Positions 33,641 to 42,304 of a stretch of 64,000 nucleotides of DNA are shown one piece after another. A program made the translations under genes and the position numbers. A model generated the notes under the pieces. It worked only from the letters and a program-made list of their open reading frames with translations, was not told the origin of the DNA and made no database searches. This stretch comes from Bacillaceae bacterium Marseille-Q3522 (lineage in GTDB: Bacteria; Bacillota; Bacilli; Bacillales; Cytobacillaceae): assembly GCA_017898095.1 (NCBI GenBank), contig JAGKQJ010000002.1:38357-102356 (forward strand). Reading direction: 5' to 3'. Numbering within the stretch: the stretch's first letter is position 1; every line of letters begins with the position of its first letter.

Positions 33641-35016
33641 CCTGCTGCCCCCTTCACTTTCTTTATCCGCGCTTTCAGGGATTCGATCAGCTGATCCTGC
33701 GTTGTAGCTTTTCCCTCTAACGCCTCCATTACGTCTTCATCGCGCCCGCCTGCGGTAACTAAATGGTGGACAAGAACCTTCTCCGTTTGCCCTTGCCGAT
33801 GCAGCCGTTTATTTGCTTGCTGATATAATTCGAGATTCCAATTTAAACCGAACCATATCACGTGATTCCCACCCTGCTGCAAGTTCAGCCCATAAGCTGC
33901 GGAAGCCGGATGCGCCAGTAAAATATCAATCTTGCGGTTGTTCCAGTCCTCTTGATCTTGTACGCTTTCTAGTTTTCGAACTCTTAAACTTGTTTTCGAA
34001 AGTGCTTTTAAAAGCCGATGTAAGTCATGCTGGAAATTATAAAAGACTAATGCCGGCTTGCCGTTTAAGCCCTCCACCAGCTCCATAAATGCTTCGGTTT
34101 TGCAATTATGGATTTCAACCGTGTTACGTTCGTCGTCGTATACCGCACCATTGCATAACTGTAAAAGTTTGTTACTTAAAACAGCGGCGGAACCGGCGTC
34201 GATGGTTGATTCGTCTACTTGTAAAAGCATTTCTCTTTCTAGTTTTCTGTACGCTTTTTCTGCTTTGCCGTCCAGGACAACCGGGATAGTGTTATATGTG
34301 ATCGCCGGTAACTGGATGTAATCCTCCGCTTTCATGCTCACGCAGACGTCGCCAATCAATTGGAATATTTTGTTTTCTGCGCCTTCCTTCGGCGCGTAGG
34401 AGAAAACACGTTCCCGGTTTCGTTGATCCGCATCAAAATATCTCTCGCGGAAACCTCCGATTGTCTTCCCAAGTCTTTCGCCCCCGTCCAGAAGGAATAC
34501 CTGCGCCCACATGTCGATCAATCCGTTCGGCGCTGGTGTCCCGGTTAGCTCGACAATCCGCTTAATATGTGACCGGACATTTTTTAGCGCTTTAAACCGC
34601 TTCGCTTGATGATTTTTAAAACTGGTCGATTCGTCCAGGACAACCATATCAAATGGCCAACTGTTGCGGTAATAATCGACTAGCCACACCACATTGTCGC
34701 GGTTGATAACGTAAATGTCAGCAGGTGTATTTAGCGCCCTTATCCGTTTCTGCTGTGCCCCCAAAACCGTGGAAAAACGTAAAAGGCTTAGATGCTCCCA
34801 CTTTTTCGCTTCCGCCTGCCAAGTCCCTTCTGCTACCTTTTTCGGGGCGACAACAAGCACTTTATGGACTGCAAACCGGTTATACTTAAGATCGTTTATC
34901 GCGGTTAAAGTGATTACTGTCTTACCAAGGCCCATGTCCAATAAGAGCCCGATTGCCGGCTTAAAAAGTACTTGGTTAATGCAGTACAGCTGATAATTAT
35001 GCGGCTTAAATTTCAT
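33637..35016 (-). CDS. SNF2-family DNA helicase/translocase
   Basis: 459 residues. Motif I GLLLDMGLGKT (about 17-27), motif II VLDESTSF (DEST in place of DEAH), motif III ELTGTPAPNG, and C-terminal motif VI QANKRLHRQGQTEKV. Such SNF2 helicases are encoded next to VRR-NUC and VapE genes in many Firmicutes phages and are thought to act in replication or recombination. Overlaps both neighbours. Confidence 0.9.
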   Translation of the reverse strand: MKFKPHNYQLYCINQVLFKPAIGLLLDMGLGKTVITLTAINDLKYNRFAVHKVLVVAPKKVAEGTWQAEAKKWEHLSLLRFSTVLGAQQKRIRALNTPADIYVINRDNVVWLVDYYRNSWPFDMVVLDESTSFKNHQAKRFKALKNVRSHIKRIVELTGTPAPNGLIDMWAQVFLLDGGERLGKTIGGFRERYFDADQRNRERVFSYAPKEGAENKIFQLIGDVCVSMKAEDYIQLPAITYNTIPVVLDGKAEKAYRKLEREMLLQVDESTIDAGSAAVLSNKLLQLCNGAVYDDERNTVEIHNCKTEAFMELVEGLNGKPALVFYNFQHDLHRLLKALSKTSLRVRKLESVQDQEDWNNRKIDILLAHPASAAYGLNLQQGGNHVIWFGLNWNLELYQQANKRLHRQGQTEKVLVHHLVTAGGRDEDVMEALEGKATTQDQLIESLKARIKKVKGAAG

Positions 35017-35305
35017 AACCGATCACCCTTCTTACAAATTCGTCCACCAGTTCCCTGCTGTCGATCACTTCAACTTCGCAGCTAAAGGCTAGCAGCTCAT
35101 TTATCTTTTTCAGCTGTAGCGGTCTCGGCTTCTTTCCAGGTGCTTTTAACTCAATAAAGTAAATCCGGTTACCCGGGAAAATGACAATTCGATCGGGCAC
35201 CCCATCATTCCCCGGCGACTCCCACTTGTAGGCTTTCCCGCCTGCTTTTTTCACTTCCGCTCGTAAGTACTGCTCGATGTCTCGTTCTCTAACGTAACTT
35301 CCCAT
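35006..35305 (-). CDS. VRR-NUC domain nuclease
   Basis: 99 residues: a stand-alone PD-(D/E)XK fold with GNDGVPDRIVIFPGNRIYFIELKAPGKKPRPLQ; the Asp of VPDR and Glu/Lys of IELK are the catalytic residues. Stand-alone VRR-NUC proteins can cut Holliday junctions or flaps. Start at 35305 (MGSYVRER) chosen as the family start. Overlaps the SNF2 gene. Confidence 0.88.
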   Translation of the reverse strand: MGSYVRERDIEQYLRAEVKKAGGKAYKWESPGNDGVPDRIVIFPGNRIYFIELKAPGKKPRPLQLKKINELLAFSCEVEVIDSRELVDEFVRRVIGYEI

Positions 35306-35306
35306 T

Positions 35307-35528
35307 TTACATATCTCTCCATTCATGTGGTAAGGGAAACCTTAAATAAACAGTTCCGTGCCATTTTTCTCTTACTAAGTCCATGCCTTCCTCGCAATCT
35401 TGTAGATCTTTCAGCCGAAAACCTTTTTCTTTGAATCTGTCTTTTATGAATCCAAAGGGCATTGGCCCATATTTAAGTAAAATGTTAATTTCCGTTAACA
35501 CTGCCAGTCTATTAGGCTTTTCTTGCAT
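35307..35528 (-). CDS. Hypothetical small phage protein
   Basis: 73 residues (MQEKPNRLAVLTEINILLKYGPMPFGFIKDRFKEKGFRLKDLQDCEE...). Probably a winged-helix-like small protein, from 'L..i..ll..GpmpfgfIkdrf', but no family is recognised. Directly precedes the VRR-NUC gene. It is the first gene downstream of the GTATAC array. Confidence 0.5.
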   Translation of the reverse strand: MQEKPNRLAVLTEINILLKYGPMPFGFIKDRFKEKGFRLKDLQDCEEGMDLVREKWHGTVYLRFPLPHEWRDM

Positions 35529-35642
35529 TTGTCTACCTTGTCTCCCGCGCACGTGTATGTTTAAAAAACAGGCATATTAGGCAGTACATATATCCGCCTA
35601 ATCTCTCTAATCTCTTTATTTTTTTATTTATATAGATTTAAG

Positions 35643-35896
35643 GTATACAAGGTATACAAAATAGAATAAATATTTATATACCAATGGTTTTGCTGTATAC
35701 TTTCCTGTATACTTTCTACATTTTTAAAGTATACAAAGTATACATTTCCAAAATTTATGAAAGTATACAAAGTATACAGATTTCGCATAGAAAGTATACA
35801 AAAATCATAGAGAAAGTATACAAACATTTGTTCCAAAACAACTCTCTAAACCGCCTAAATTAAAAATTTCCAAGAATCAAGGTATACAAAGTATAC
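35643..35896. repeat. 12-copy GTATAC iteron-like array, candidate phage origin
   Basis: GTATAC starts at 35643, 35652, 35695, 35707, 35729, 35738, 35763, 35772, 35794, 35816, 35882 and 35891. Four pairs have exactly 9-base spacing (GTATACAAAGTATAC, once AAG in the middle). The common unit is AAAGTATACA. The stretch is very AT-rich and lies between the VapE primase-helicase gene and the nuclease/helicase genes. Open frames here are repeats read as protein, not genes. Confidence 0.7.
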
Positions 35897-35908
35897 AAAC
35901 GTTTGTTC

Positions 35909-38329
35909 TCATTTTTCTTTAATATATCCACCTTTTACCAATCCATAAGGGCCATACCGATAAGGGTTCTTCTTCTTTTTCCACCCGTTTATCTTGTCCA
36001 GTACGTCGTTTATCGATGCTGTATCGGACCTTTTCATCCGGTGTATCCTGTCACCGAAACACTCTGCCCATATCTCTGCCGCGCACACTCGATCTCTTGG
36101 CTCGGTAGGTGTGTCGATCTTGCCAAATTCCCCGGACCAATATAGCTTCCTTGCATTTATATCCCGCTTATTCCAATCAACGGGTACAGGACGCTCCACA
36201 AATTCGCGTATCACGCTTTCCCATGGGTTCTGTTCACTGTGTCCTTCCTGCTGCCGCTTTGCCTCCTCTAATAGTTCGCCGGTTAGGATGAGGGGCTCGC
36301 CAAGCCGCCAGTGCATCACGGCTTCCGCCCATAACTGATCGACTTCCGCATCGAGATCACGGAAAACTTCTTTTATCGGCTGCTGTACTCCCACGTCCAC
36401 TGGCCAAAAACGACGGCCGCCGGTCGAATCTTTTAAATAGTCGTACCTATTCGAGGTGCCGAAGAACACACATCGTCTAGGGTGCTTCTCTGTCTTTCGG
36501 GCATAAGCTGCCCGGTACTGGTCGTCTGTCCGGCTGAGGAAGCCCTTGATAGAGTCCAGGTCGCTCTTCTTATACGCAGACATTTCCCCGATCTCTACAA
36601 TCCAGACACCCTGAAGGAGCTCCGCAGCTTCTTTACCTTCAAACGTTTCTAAACTATTCGAAAACCAATCCTTTCCGAGCTTTTGAATGAGAGTTGTTTT
36701 CCCGATGCCCTGCGCCCCGGTTAGAACCGGCATGGTGTCATATTTAAGCCCCGGGCTCATCGCCCTGGCTACCGCTGCAACAAATGATTTACGTGTCACA
36801 GCGCGCGTATATGGTGTGTCTGCGGCGCCCAAGTAGTCGATAAATAATGTGTCTAATCGTTTTATCCCGTCCCATTGCAAGCCGTTCAGGAAGTCTGCTA
36901 CTGGGTTAAAACGATGTTTCTGGGCACTAAGCACTAAGGCATCGTTGATGATATCTTTCACCCGGAAGCCGAGGATCCGTTCCAAATAAGAGCGTAATCC
37001 GGAGTCATCATTCTCCACCCACCTAAACGTTTCGACCTCCTTGTCACGTGGTGCCCAAGGAAACGGAGCTTGCCCGATGAGGGCATCGGCAAACGTGTCC
37101 ATACGTACCTTTCCGCGCAGGTTCGGGTCTCCCTCGAGAGCAACAAGGGCGTTTTCGATCGTTTTGTGCGGTTGCCCGGTTGTCGGGCTGATCTTTAGTT
37201 GTTGTATCCAGCTAAGATCATCTTGCGTACTAGGCGTATTACTCGTTTCATTTATGCCAAAATCCTGCACAGCCTGCTCATATCGCTCCTGGTTGATAAT
37301 GTTGGCCACCCCTGCATCGTTAAGTGCAAAAGCACTCATCCGTGCGTAAGAGGGCAGTTTATTAGCCGGGGTATCCGGTTTTGCCTCGTCGTCCAAGTCT
37401 CCGAACTTATGCAGCCGTACCAGGTCAAAGCTGTTAACCAGTTTCCCGCTGCACGGGTCTGTGGCATGATGGGAATATAAAAACAATCCGTCTTGGTAAA
37501 GGATTGCCCCACCCACTGTAGAACCCTCCACAAAGGTGTAGCGGTCTTCATGATCGGTCGGAGAGTAAACGTTCGGGAGAAACTTTTCCATTGCATCTAC
37601 GATGCTATACTGCCGGCAGAATGCCCCTACCACCCCGCGCTTTTCCAACGGGTTGCCTTGCTTCACTGCAAGCCGTACATGCTTATTATTTTCGCCTTGA
37701 ACGACTGGCCACTCTTGTATATCTCGCCAATTCTGATACGTAGCCAACAGCCCGTCTGTGTCGAGGAACGGCTTATCTGCGTAATGGTAGACATACTGGC
37801 TGTCGGCACAACAAGACGGCCAGTACATTAGCCTGTGCGCTTCAAACGTTGTCGGGTCAGCCATGCTGATGCCGATAATAGCTGCTAATTTCCTAGCAAG
37901 TGGCTCATATTCATCCGCTGTTGCTGTGCGAGATAAAGGGGCAAGCACACGTAAACGCGGCTTGCCTTCTTCGTGTTTTCTGGTGCTGTAGACAACAAAT
38001 GCACATCCTAGCCCCTCCAACCGTCGCAGTACGTCTTGCGTGCCACCGGCACTAATATTGTCCAAGTCGAGGGTAACGAGGTCTCTGCCGGTCACTGCGT
38101 TTGCTTTACGGCGATTGCCGGCTAACGTGCCTCCAACAACCCCGCCGATGTCTTTCAGATCGTCCTGTTGTTTCTTGGGCAGTTTTAAATACTGTTGCAG
38201 CGTTTCCTGCCCCCGCACAGCTGTACGTAAACGGTTAACTAGCTCTGCCCAAAACAGCGTCTGCGCATGCCATTGCATTGCCTTTCGGCTCCCGGCTATC
38301 GATATAGTAAGTTGTCTGTTATATTGCAT
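35909..38329 (-). CDS. VapE-type primase-helicase
   Basis: About 806 residues. The N-terminal half is a prim-pol-like domain (DLVTLDLDN, FVVYSTRKHEEGKPRLRVL). The C-terminal half is the virulence-associated-E helicase: Walker A LTGAQGIGKTTL (about 535), Walker B WIVEIGEMSAYKK, then FLSRTDDQYRAAYARKTEKHPRRCVFFGTSN and GGRRFWPVDV. It is the likely replication initiator/primase. The iteron-like array abuts its 3' end. Confidence 0.9.
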   Translation of the reverse strand: MQYNRQLTISIAGSRKAMQWHAQTLFWAELVNRLRTAVRGQETLQQYLKLPKKQQDDLKDIGGVVGGTLAGNRRKANAVTGRDLVTLDLDNISAGGTQDVLRRLEGLGCAFVVYSTRKHEEGKPRLRVLAPLSRTATADEYEPLARKLAAIIGISMADPTTFEAHRLMYWPSCCADSQYVYHYADKPFLDTDGLLATYQNWRDIQEWPVVQGENNKHVRLAVKQGNPLEKRGVVGAFCRQYSIVDAMEKFLPNVYSPTDHEDRYTFVEGSTVGGAILYQDGLFLYSHHATDPCSGKLVNSFDLVRLHKFGDLDDEAKPDTPANKLPSYARMSAFALNDAGVANIINQERYEQAVQDFGINETSNTPSTQDDLSWIQQLKISPTTGQPHKTIENALVALEGDPNLRGKVRMDTFADALIGQAPFPWAPRDKEVETFRWVENDDSGLRSYLERILGFRVKDIINDALVLSAQKHRFNPVADFLNGLQWDGIKRLDTLFIDYLGAADTPYTRAVTRKSFVAAVARAMSPGLKYDTMPVLTGAQGIGKTTLIQKLGKDWFSNSLETFEGKEAAELLQGVWIVEIGEMSAYKKSDLDSIKGFLSRTDDQYRAAYARKTEKHPRRCVFFGTSNRYDYLKDSTGGRRFWPVDVGVQQPIKEVFRDLDAEVDQLWAEAVMHWRLGEPLILTGELLEEAKRQQEGHSEQNPWESVIREFVERPVPVDWNKRDINARKLYWSGEFGKIDTPTEPRDRVCAAEIWAECFGDRIHRMKRSDTASINDVLDKINGWKKKKNPYRYGPYGLVKGGYIKEK

Positions 38330-38341
38330 AAAAATCACCCG

Positions 38342-38584
38342 TTAGCTTTCGTCATCATTGATGATATCTTCAATCTTTCTCAGTTTTTCATTTTGTGAGT
38401 TTATCACTTCGTTTTGTGTGTTATTAATCATCGTATACTGCCGTTTCCAAAAATACGCTTCATCAAGCGCCCGTCTAACAAGTTCCCGTAAATTCTGCTT
38501 ATTATATTTCTCTTGTAGCAAAATTTCTGTGAGCTCGTCATCCGCCAAGAGCATTAATTTGCTGACGTTGTCTATGATGTTCAT
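38342..38584 (-). CDS. Small helical phage protein
   Basis: 80 residues from the ATG at 38584 (MNIIDNVSKLMLLADDELTEILLQEKYNKQNLRELVRRALDEAYFWKRQY...), all helical with a charged C-terminal coil. It is coupled by ATGA overlap to the 29-residue membrane peptide upstream. Function unknown. Confidence 0.55.
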   Translation of the reverse strand: MNIIDNVSKLMLLADDELTEILLQEKYNKQNLRELVRRALDEAYFWKRQYTMINNTQNEVINSQNEKLRKIEDIINDDES

Positions 38585-38670
38585 CCTAACCACCTCACAA
38601 TTATTAAAATTACTACCCAAAACACGATCGAAAGGAGGCAGCCATTTCTGCATCCGATAGCTGTTTTCAT
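38581..38670 (-). CDS. 29-residue single-pass membrane peptide
   Basis: MKTAIGCRNGCLLSIVFWVVILIIVRWLG: one hydrophobic helix with short flanks. Its ATG overlaps the stop of the upstream HTH gene (ATGA, 38667-38670) and its stop overlaps the next start (ATGA, 38581-38584). This double coupling in an otherwise gap-free chain is the main evidence for a real gene. Confidence 0.55.
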   Translation of the reverse strand: MKTAIGCRNGCLLSIVFWVVILIIVRWLG

Positions 38671-38894
38671 GATGTCTTCCTTCTCTGCTCCCGTATTTTG
38701 CGTTTCACCGCGTCCCGGATAATCGCAACGGAGAAGTCTATATCACTTGGCATGTTCATCCGTTTCTCCCATCTGCAGATAGTAGCTGGGGTAATCTCAA
38801 TTGCTTCTCCAAGTTCTGCTTGCGTCATTTTCGCCGCTTTTCGCATATTTCGGACAAATTCCGCAAAATCGGAATTAGTTAGTTCTTCTGTCAT
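38667..38894 (-). CDS. Cro/CI-type helix-turn-helix protein
   Basis: 75 residues from the ATG at 38894 (5 bases after AAGGTG). The HTH is FVRNMRKAAKMTQAELGEAIEITPATICRWEKRMNMPS, followed by a basic tail (KRKIREQRRKTS). Likely a regulator of the middle genes. Confidence 0.75.
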   Translation of the reverse strand: MTEELTNSDFAEFVRNMRKAAKMTQAELGEAIEITPATICRWEKRMNMPSDIDFSVAIIRDAVKRKIREQRRKTS

Positions 38895-38926
38895 GGTTTC
38901 ACCTTCTTTCATATTTTGGTCGAACG

Positions 38927-39292
38927 TTAGTAGATATAGGAGCGCGCGTCCAATTCCTCGTAGGAGTCAATTCTCATTGCTGTTATAATTTTCTTCATTT
39001 TTGGGTCACTAATAAACTCGTCCCACAGATGATCTGTATCGAAAAACCACTGTGTCATTTTTTTGTTATCACCGATTTTATTCATAGCACCAGGGTATTT
39101 TCGCTTTAATTTTTCCGCAAAAGTATAGAAACCTTTGGTGTTACCATTTAGATAAATATAAACACGCTTTACCGACTCAAGTGAGTTGTTCCGATTCATT
39201 ACGTATTTATGTTTCCAAGAAGGTCGTTTATTGCGTTTTTCTTGCATGAGTTCGATATTGACATCCCCTTGAATGGTTAGTCGTTTAGCCAT
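38927..39292 (-). CDS. Hypothetical phage protein, basic
   Basis: 121 residues (MAKRLTIQGDVNIELMQEKRNKRPSWKHKYVMNRNNSLESVKRVYIYLNG...). No recognised domain. It lies between the second recombinase and the HTH gene. Confidence 0.5.
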   Translation of the reverse strand: MAKRLTIQGDVNIELMQEKRNKRPSWKHKYVMNRNNSLESVKRVYIYLNGNTKGFYTFAEKLKRKYPGAMNKIGDNKKMTQWFFDTDHLWDEFISDPKMKKIITAMRIDSYEELDARSYIY

Positions 39293-39342
39293 GTTTTTTC
39301 ACTCCGTTCTTTCGCATTTTGGTCGTACTGTATCAATATCAC

Positions 39343-40428
39343 TCACCCCATTAGCCCTTTTATTTCTGCTGTTTCTCGATCTTCTCGCTCTTTCAGCAGA
39401 TGACCGTATACTTTCTGGATCATTGCTGTTGACGAGTGACCTACCTGTTTTGCAATCACTGCTTCTGATATACCGTTGTCGATCAAAACGGACACATAGG
39501 TGTGTCGCAGTTTATGAAAGGATATATTCGGTAGATTCAGATCTTTTTCAATTCTACGAAGCTTGTCATTAACTGTTGCGTTAAGTGGGCAGATTCCATT
39601 TTCAAGCAAGAATGGTGTCCCGTCTTTATGCAGACTATTTCTTTCTTTAAATTCCCAATATTTATTTAAAAGGTCACGTAGAGCATCGTCGATTACTACC
39701 GTTCTAATCGAACTACCATTCTTCGTCGGTAGATATCCAGCGTCACCAATCTCTTTGTAATTCCATGTTTTGTTAATTTTAATTCCATCGTTCGTGATGT
39801 CTTCCCGATTAAATCCGAGTATCTCGGACAATCTAGCTCCAGTTCTTATAGCGATAGAGTAAAGCATTAAATAATGCTGTTCACTTACTCTTGCAGGAAG
39901 AGCGCCCGGTTTATAAATTGGTTTTTTATCTAGCATTTCTTTTAATTTAAAAATAAGATAATATTTAAACTGGTTAAATTCGATCATGTTAAATGTTTTG
40001 ACTTGGTTTTTAACATTCGCTCGTTTTTCAGTAGACCATGTTTTCTCAACTGAACGTATTTCAATTCCTCTGCGAGCAATGCTTTTGATATATCCATCTT
40101 CCACGGCAAAATTAAGAGCGCTTGTGACATGGTTTTTAAAATCAAAAGTTGTAACTTTTCGATGCGTTTCGCCGTACCGATCGACGAGTTCCTGCATGTT
40201 TCTCCGGCTGGATTCCATATCAGAAACTAATAATTCTGGCGCCAGCCGTTTAATCCAATTAAGAGTTAAATTATATTTTTGTAGTGTTACAGGCGCCACT
40301 TTCCCAATCTTTTCATTTTTGATAAACCACTCGAAGTATTCCCAAAGCCTCATACTTCGCACTCTGTCACGCAATTCGCTCCTGTCTTCTGTTTGAAAAT
40401 CACTTTTTTTCAACTGCGTCTCTTGCAC
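39343..40428 (-). CDS. Second tyrosine recombinase, in the replication region
   Basis: About 361 residues with all catalytic residues: Arg in RTGARLSEILG, Lys near PTKNGSSIRT, HKLRHTY, the second His in VGHSSTAM and the nucleophile Tyr in QKVYGHL. Start GTG at 40428 follows AAAGGAGG by 8 bases and lies within the end of the methylase gene. It is distinct from the integrase at the right end and has no att-like repeat that I could see beside it. It may resolve phage dimers or belong to an older insertion. Confidence 0.85.
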   Translation of the reverse strand: MQETQLKKSDFQTEDRSELRDRVRSMRLWEYFEWFIKNEKIGKVAPVTLQKYNLTLNWIKRLAPELLVSDMESSRRNMQELVDRYGETHRKVTTFDFKNHVTSALNFAVEDGYIKSIARRGIEIRSVEKTWSTEKRANVKNQVKTFNMIEFNQFKYYLIFKLKEMLDKKPIYKPGALPARVSEQHYLMLYSIAIRTGARLSEILGFNREDITNDGIKINKTWNYKEIGDAGYLPTKNGSSIRTVVIDDALRDLLNKYWEFKERNSLHKDGTPFLLENGICPLNATVNDKLRRIEKDLNLPNISFHKLRHTYVSVLIDNGISEAVIAKQVGHSSTAMIQKVYGHLLKEREDRETAEIKGLMG

Positions 40429-41119
40429 CAAATTTGCCTCCTTTCGCCATAAACTGATATACCTCTGATTCAGCTACATGACGAGGCATGATATGGCTTT
40501 CGATATGCTCCTGATATCTAAAATCTGCCCAGGTTACCTGCAATTCCTTTGCCACAAAATCAGTGTAGGGCAACACGTTCAAGCTGCTAAAATGTAAAAA
40601 ATCATCGCATTCGTTTTGGATGAAAAACGCACCCTTTGCCAGCCGTGACAGCACATCACAGTGGACGATGACCGCGTTCATGCCACGGATCAGCAAATTA
40701 AAAAGCAAAAACGGTATTGCTCGATCAGATAAATCCTCGCACCAGTAAAAATGTTTAGATGGTAAATACGTAATGGGTGTTTCTTGTAAACAGTCATACC
40801 ACCACTTTTGTATAGTCAGCCCTCCAGTGCCGGAACAGACATCATAATTCGTACCACCTGTATGCCCCAACAGTTCAGACAGCAATCTACCAATGCTAAC
40901 CGGAGTAAAGTCCTGTTTCTGCTTAACCCGTTGTGCTGCCTCTTCTTGAAAATACATGTAGAACCAGTCATAGCTTATATCTGACTCGATTTTTAGGAAT
41001 TCCCGAAACATCGTTTCCCTGCGCTCCCGATCGTACAAGATTTCCATGAGCTTGTCCGGAGCTTTCCAAGGATCATCTATGCCAAACAGCTCATTTATTT
41101 TTTTAGTAGTCAGTTTCAA
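40400..41119 (-). CDS. N6-adenine DNA methylase-like protein
   Basis: 239 residues. QKQDFTPVSIGRLLSELLG and the SAM-binding motif NYDVCSGTGGLTIQKWW match the N6_Mtase (HsdM-like) family; the catalytic (D/N)PP(Y/F) motif is not visible where expected (SSLNVLPYTDF). It is shorter than type I methylases and could be a divergent or inactive phage methylase. No restriction partner lies nearby. Confidence 0.65.
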   Translation of the reverse strand: MKLTTKKINELFGIDDPWKAPDKLMEILYDRERRETMFREFLKIESDISYDWFYMYFQEEAAQRVKQKQDFTPVSIGRLLSELLGHTGGTNYDVCSGTGGLTIQKWWYDCLQETPITYLPSKHFYWCEDLSDRAIPFLLFNLLIRGMNAVIVHCDVLSRLAKGAFFIQNECDDFLHFSSLNVLPYTDFVAKELQVTWADFRYQEHIESHIMPRHVAESEVYQFMAKGGKFGARDAVEKK

Positions 41120-41140
41120 TATTTTCGCCTCTTTTTTTGT

Positions 41141-41446
41141 CTACTGCGCACAATTGTGTTTTTCCGTCAGCTCTTTTCGCCGCCCCGTCAGCTCCATAAA
41201 CCATTGCTTATCCCCAATCTCTAAAGTGAGATCGATTAAATTGTCTAAGTCTTCTGCAGTTAGCTCATTTTCGCTAAAAGGGAATACGATCGCGGGGGAA
41301 CATTGGACATACTCTCTTTTTCCGAGGTCAATTGCCCGGACACGGATAGTGCCATATCGCCATATCATCTGATCGATGTACCCAGTGTGCATCCCGTCTA
41401 ATGCAAGAAACTTTACCCAGTCACCTACTTGCAGTCGTTTTGGCAT
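41141..41446 (-). CDS. Hypothetical protein with SH3/KOW-like fold
   Basis: About 101 residues; 'QVGDWVKFLALDGMHTGYIDQMIWRYGTIRVRAIDLG' has the beta pattern of small SH3-like domains. Function unknown. Confidence 0.5.
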   Translation of the reverse strand: MPKRLQVGDWVKFLALDGMHTGYIDQMIWRYGTIRVRAIDLGKREYVQCSPAIVFPFSENELTAEDLDNLIDLTLEIGDKQWFMELTGRRKELTEKHNCAQ

Positions 41447-41452
41447 CACCTA

Positions 41453-42304
41453 TCACCCCCCATCAAGCTTCACGAGGAGCAAAGCTTTCATGGCGTCATA
41501 CTCTTTTTTCAATGCTTCAAGTTTTCCAGAAAGTGTCTCATTTTCTTTAGACAAATTACCTAATGTTTCATGCGCGGCATTAATATTGGCTTGTTTAAGA
41601 CTTACTTCGATTTCCAAGCCCTGATTTTCACTTTTTAGCTTTTGCAATTCTTCTTCTACATCGACCAGAAGGGAATTTGCGTCATCTTTATATGCCCGCT
41701 GGTCTTGCAGGCTATTAATCTTGTCTTTTAAACTGTTAATCTCATCCCGTAAAGATTTTTCATTTTCAGACGTTGTTTTTAAGAGATCGTTATACTTTTC
41801 AACTTGTGCGTTGTATTCTTCTATCAGCTTGTTATAGTCAGACCTTGTCTTCACTGATAGCGCGTCATAATCCCCTTTAAGCTGATCGTAATCAATTTTC
41901 CAGTTTCTTTTCGCAAAAGGAGGGTGTTCTTCTGGTTCTAGTGGCTGAACAGGTTTCGATAGCCACGACTCTCTTTTAAATTTTTCGATCTCTTCCTTGT
42001 GGTTTAATTTCCAGTTAGATATCTGCTTTTTAGATAGACCAAGATCCTCCGCCATTTCTCCCAAATCCAATCCTCGCTTTTCCAAATTGACAAATTTTTC
42101 AACTGTTAAATTTAACGGTGCAACCATGTTTTCATCCTCCTTCTTTTCTATCGCTTTCCCGAGCTGCCGAAGCTCTGCATACACAGAGCAACCGGCACAA
42201 TCTTTTTCCGGGTTAACACCCTTACCGTGCAACGGGCAGCCGTGGCAGCTGTCGAGCAGCTGACCGATACGGAGCATCTTTACGCGTTTCTGCTGTTTAT
42301 CCAC
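41453..42304 (-). CDS. Zinc-finger, HTH and coiled-coil phage protein
   Basis: About 283 residues. N-terminal CHGCPLHG...CAGCSVY zinc finger, a helix-turn-helix (LGEMAEDLGLSKKQISNWK) and a long coiled coil from about residue 140 to the end. The start GTG at 42304 overlaps the previous stop (GTGGATAA) after GGGTGG; a longer reading into the previous gene is unlikely. Looks like a DNA-binding structural or segregation protein; function unknown. Confidence 0.55.
   Translation of the reverse strand: MDKQQKRVKMLRIGQLLDSCHGCPLHGKGVNPEKDCAGCSVYAELRQLGKAIEKKEDENMVAPLNLTVEKFVNLEKRGLDLGEMAEDLGLSKKQISNWKLNHKEEIEKFKRESWLSKPVQPLEPEEHPPFAKRNWKIDYDQLKGDYDALSVKTRSDYNKLIEEYNAQVEKYNDLLKTTSENEKSLRDEINSLKDKINSLQDQRAYKDDANSLLVDVEEELQKLKSENQGLEIEVSLKQANINAAHETLGNLSKENETLSGKLEALKKEYDAMKALLLVKLDGG

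Noticed and set aside
35624..35836. 70-codon minus-strand frame over the GTATAC array
   Set aside because: Its protein (VYFVYF, YTLYTL repeats) is just the repeat array translated; no ribosome binding site.
40400..41119. Restriction-modification system
   Set aside because: Only a methylase-like gene; no restriction or specificity subunit beside it.
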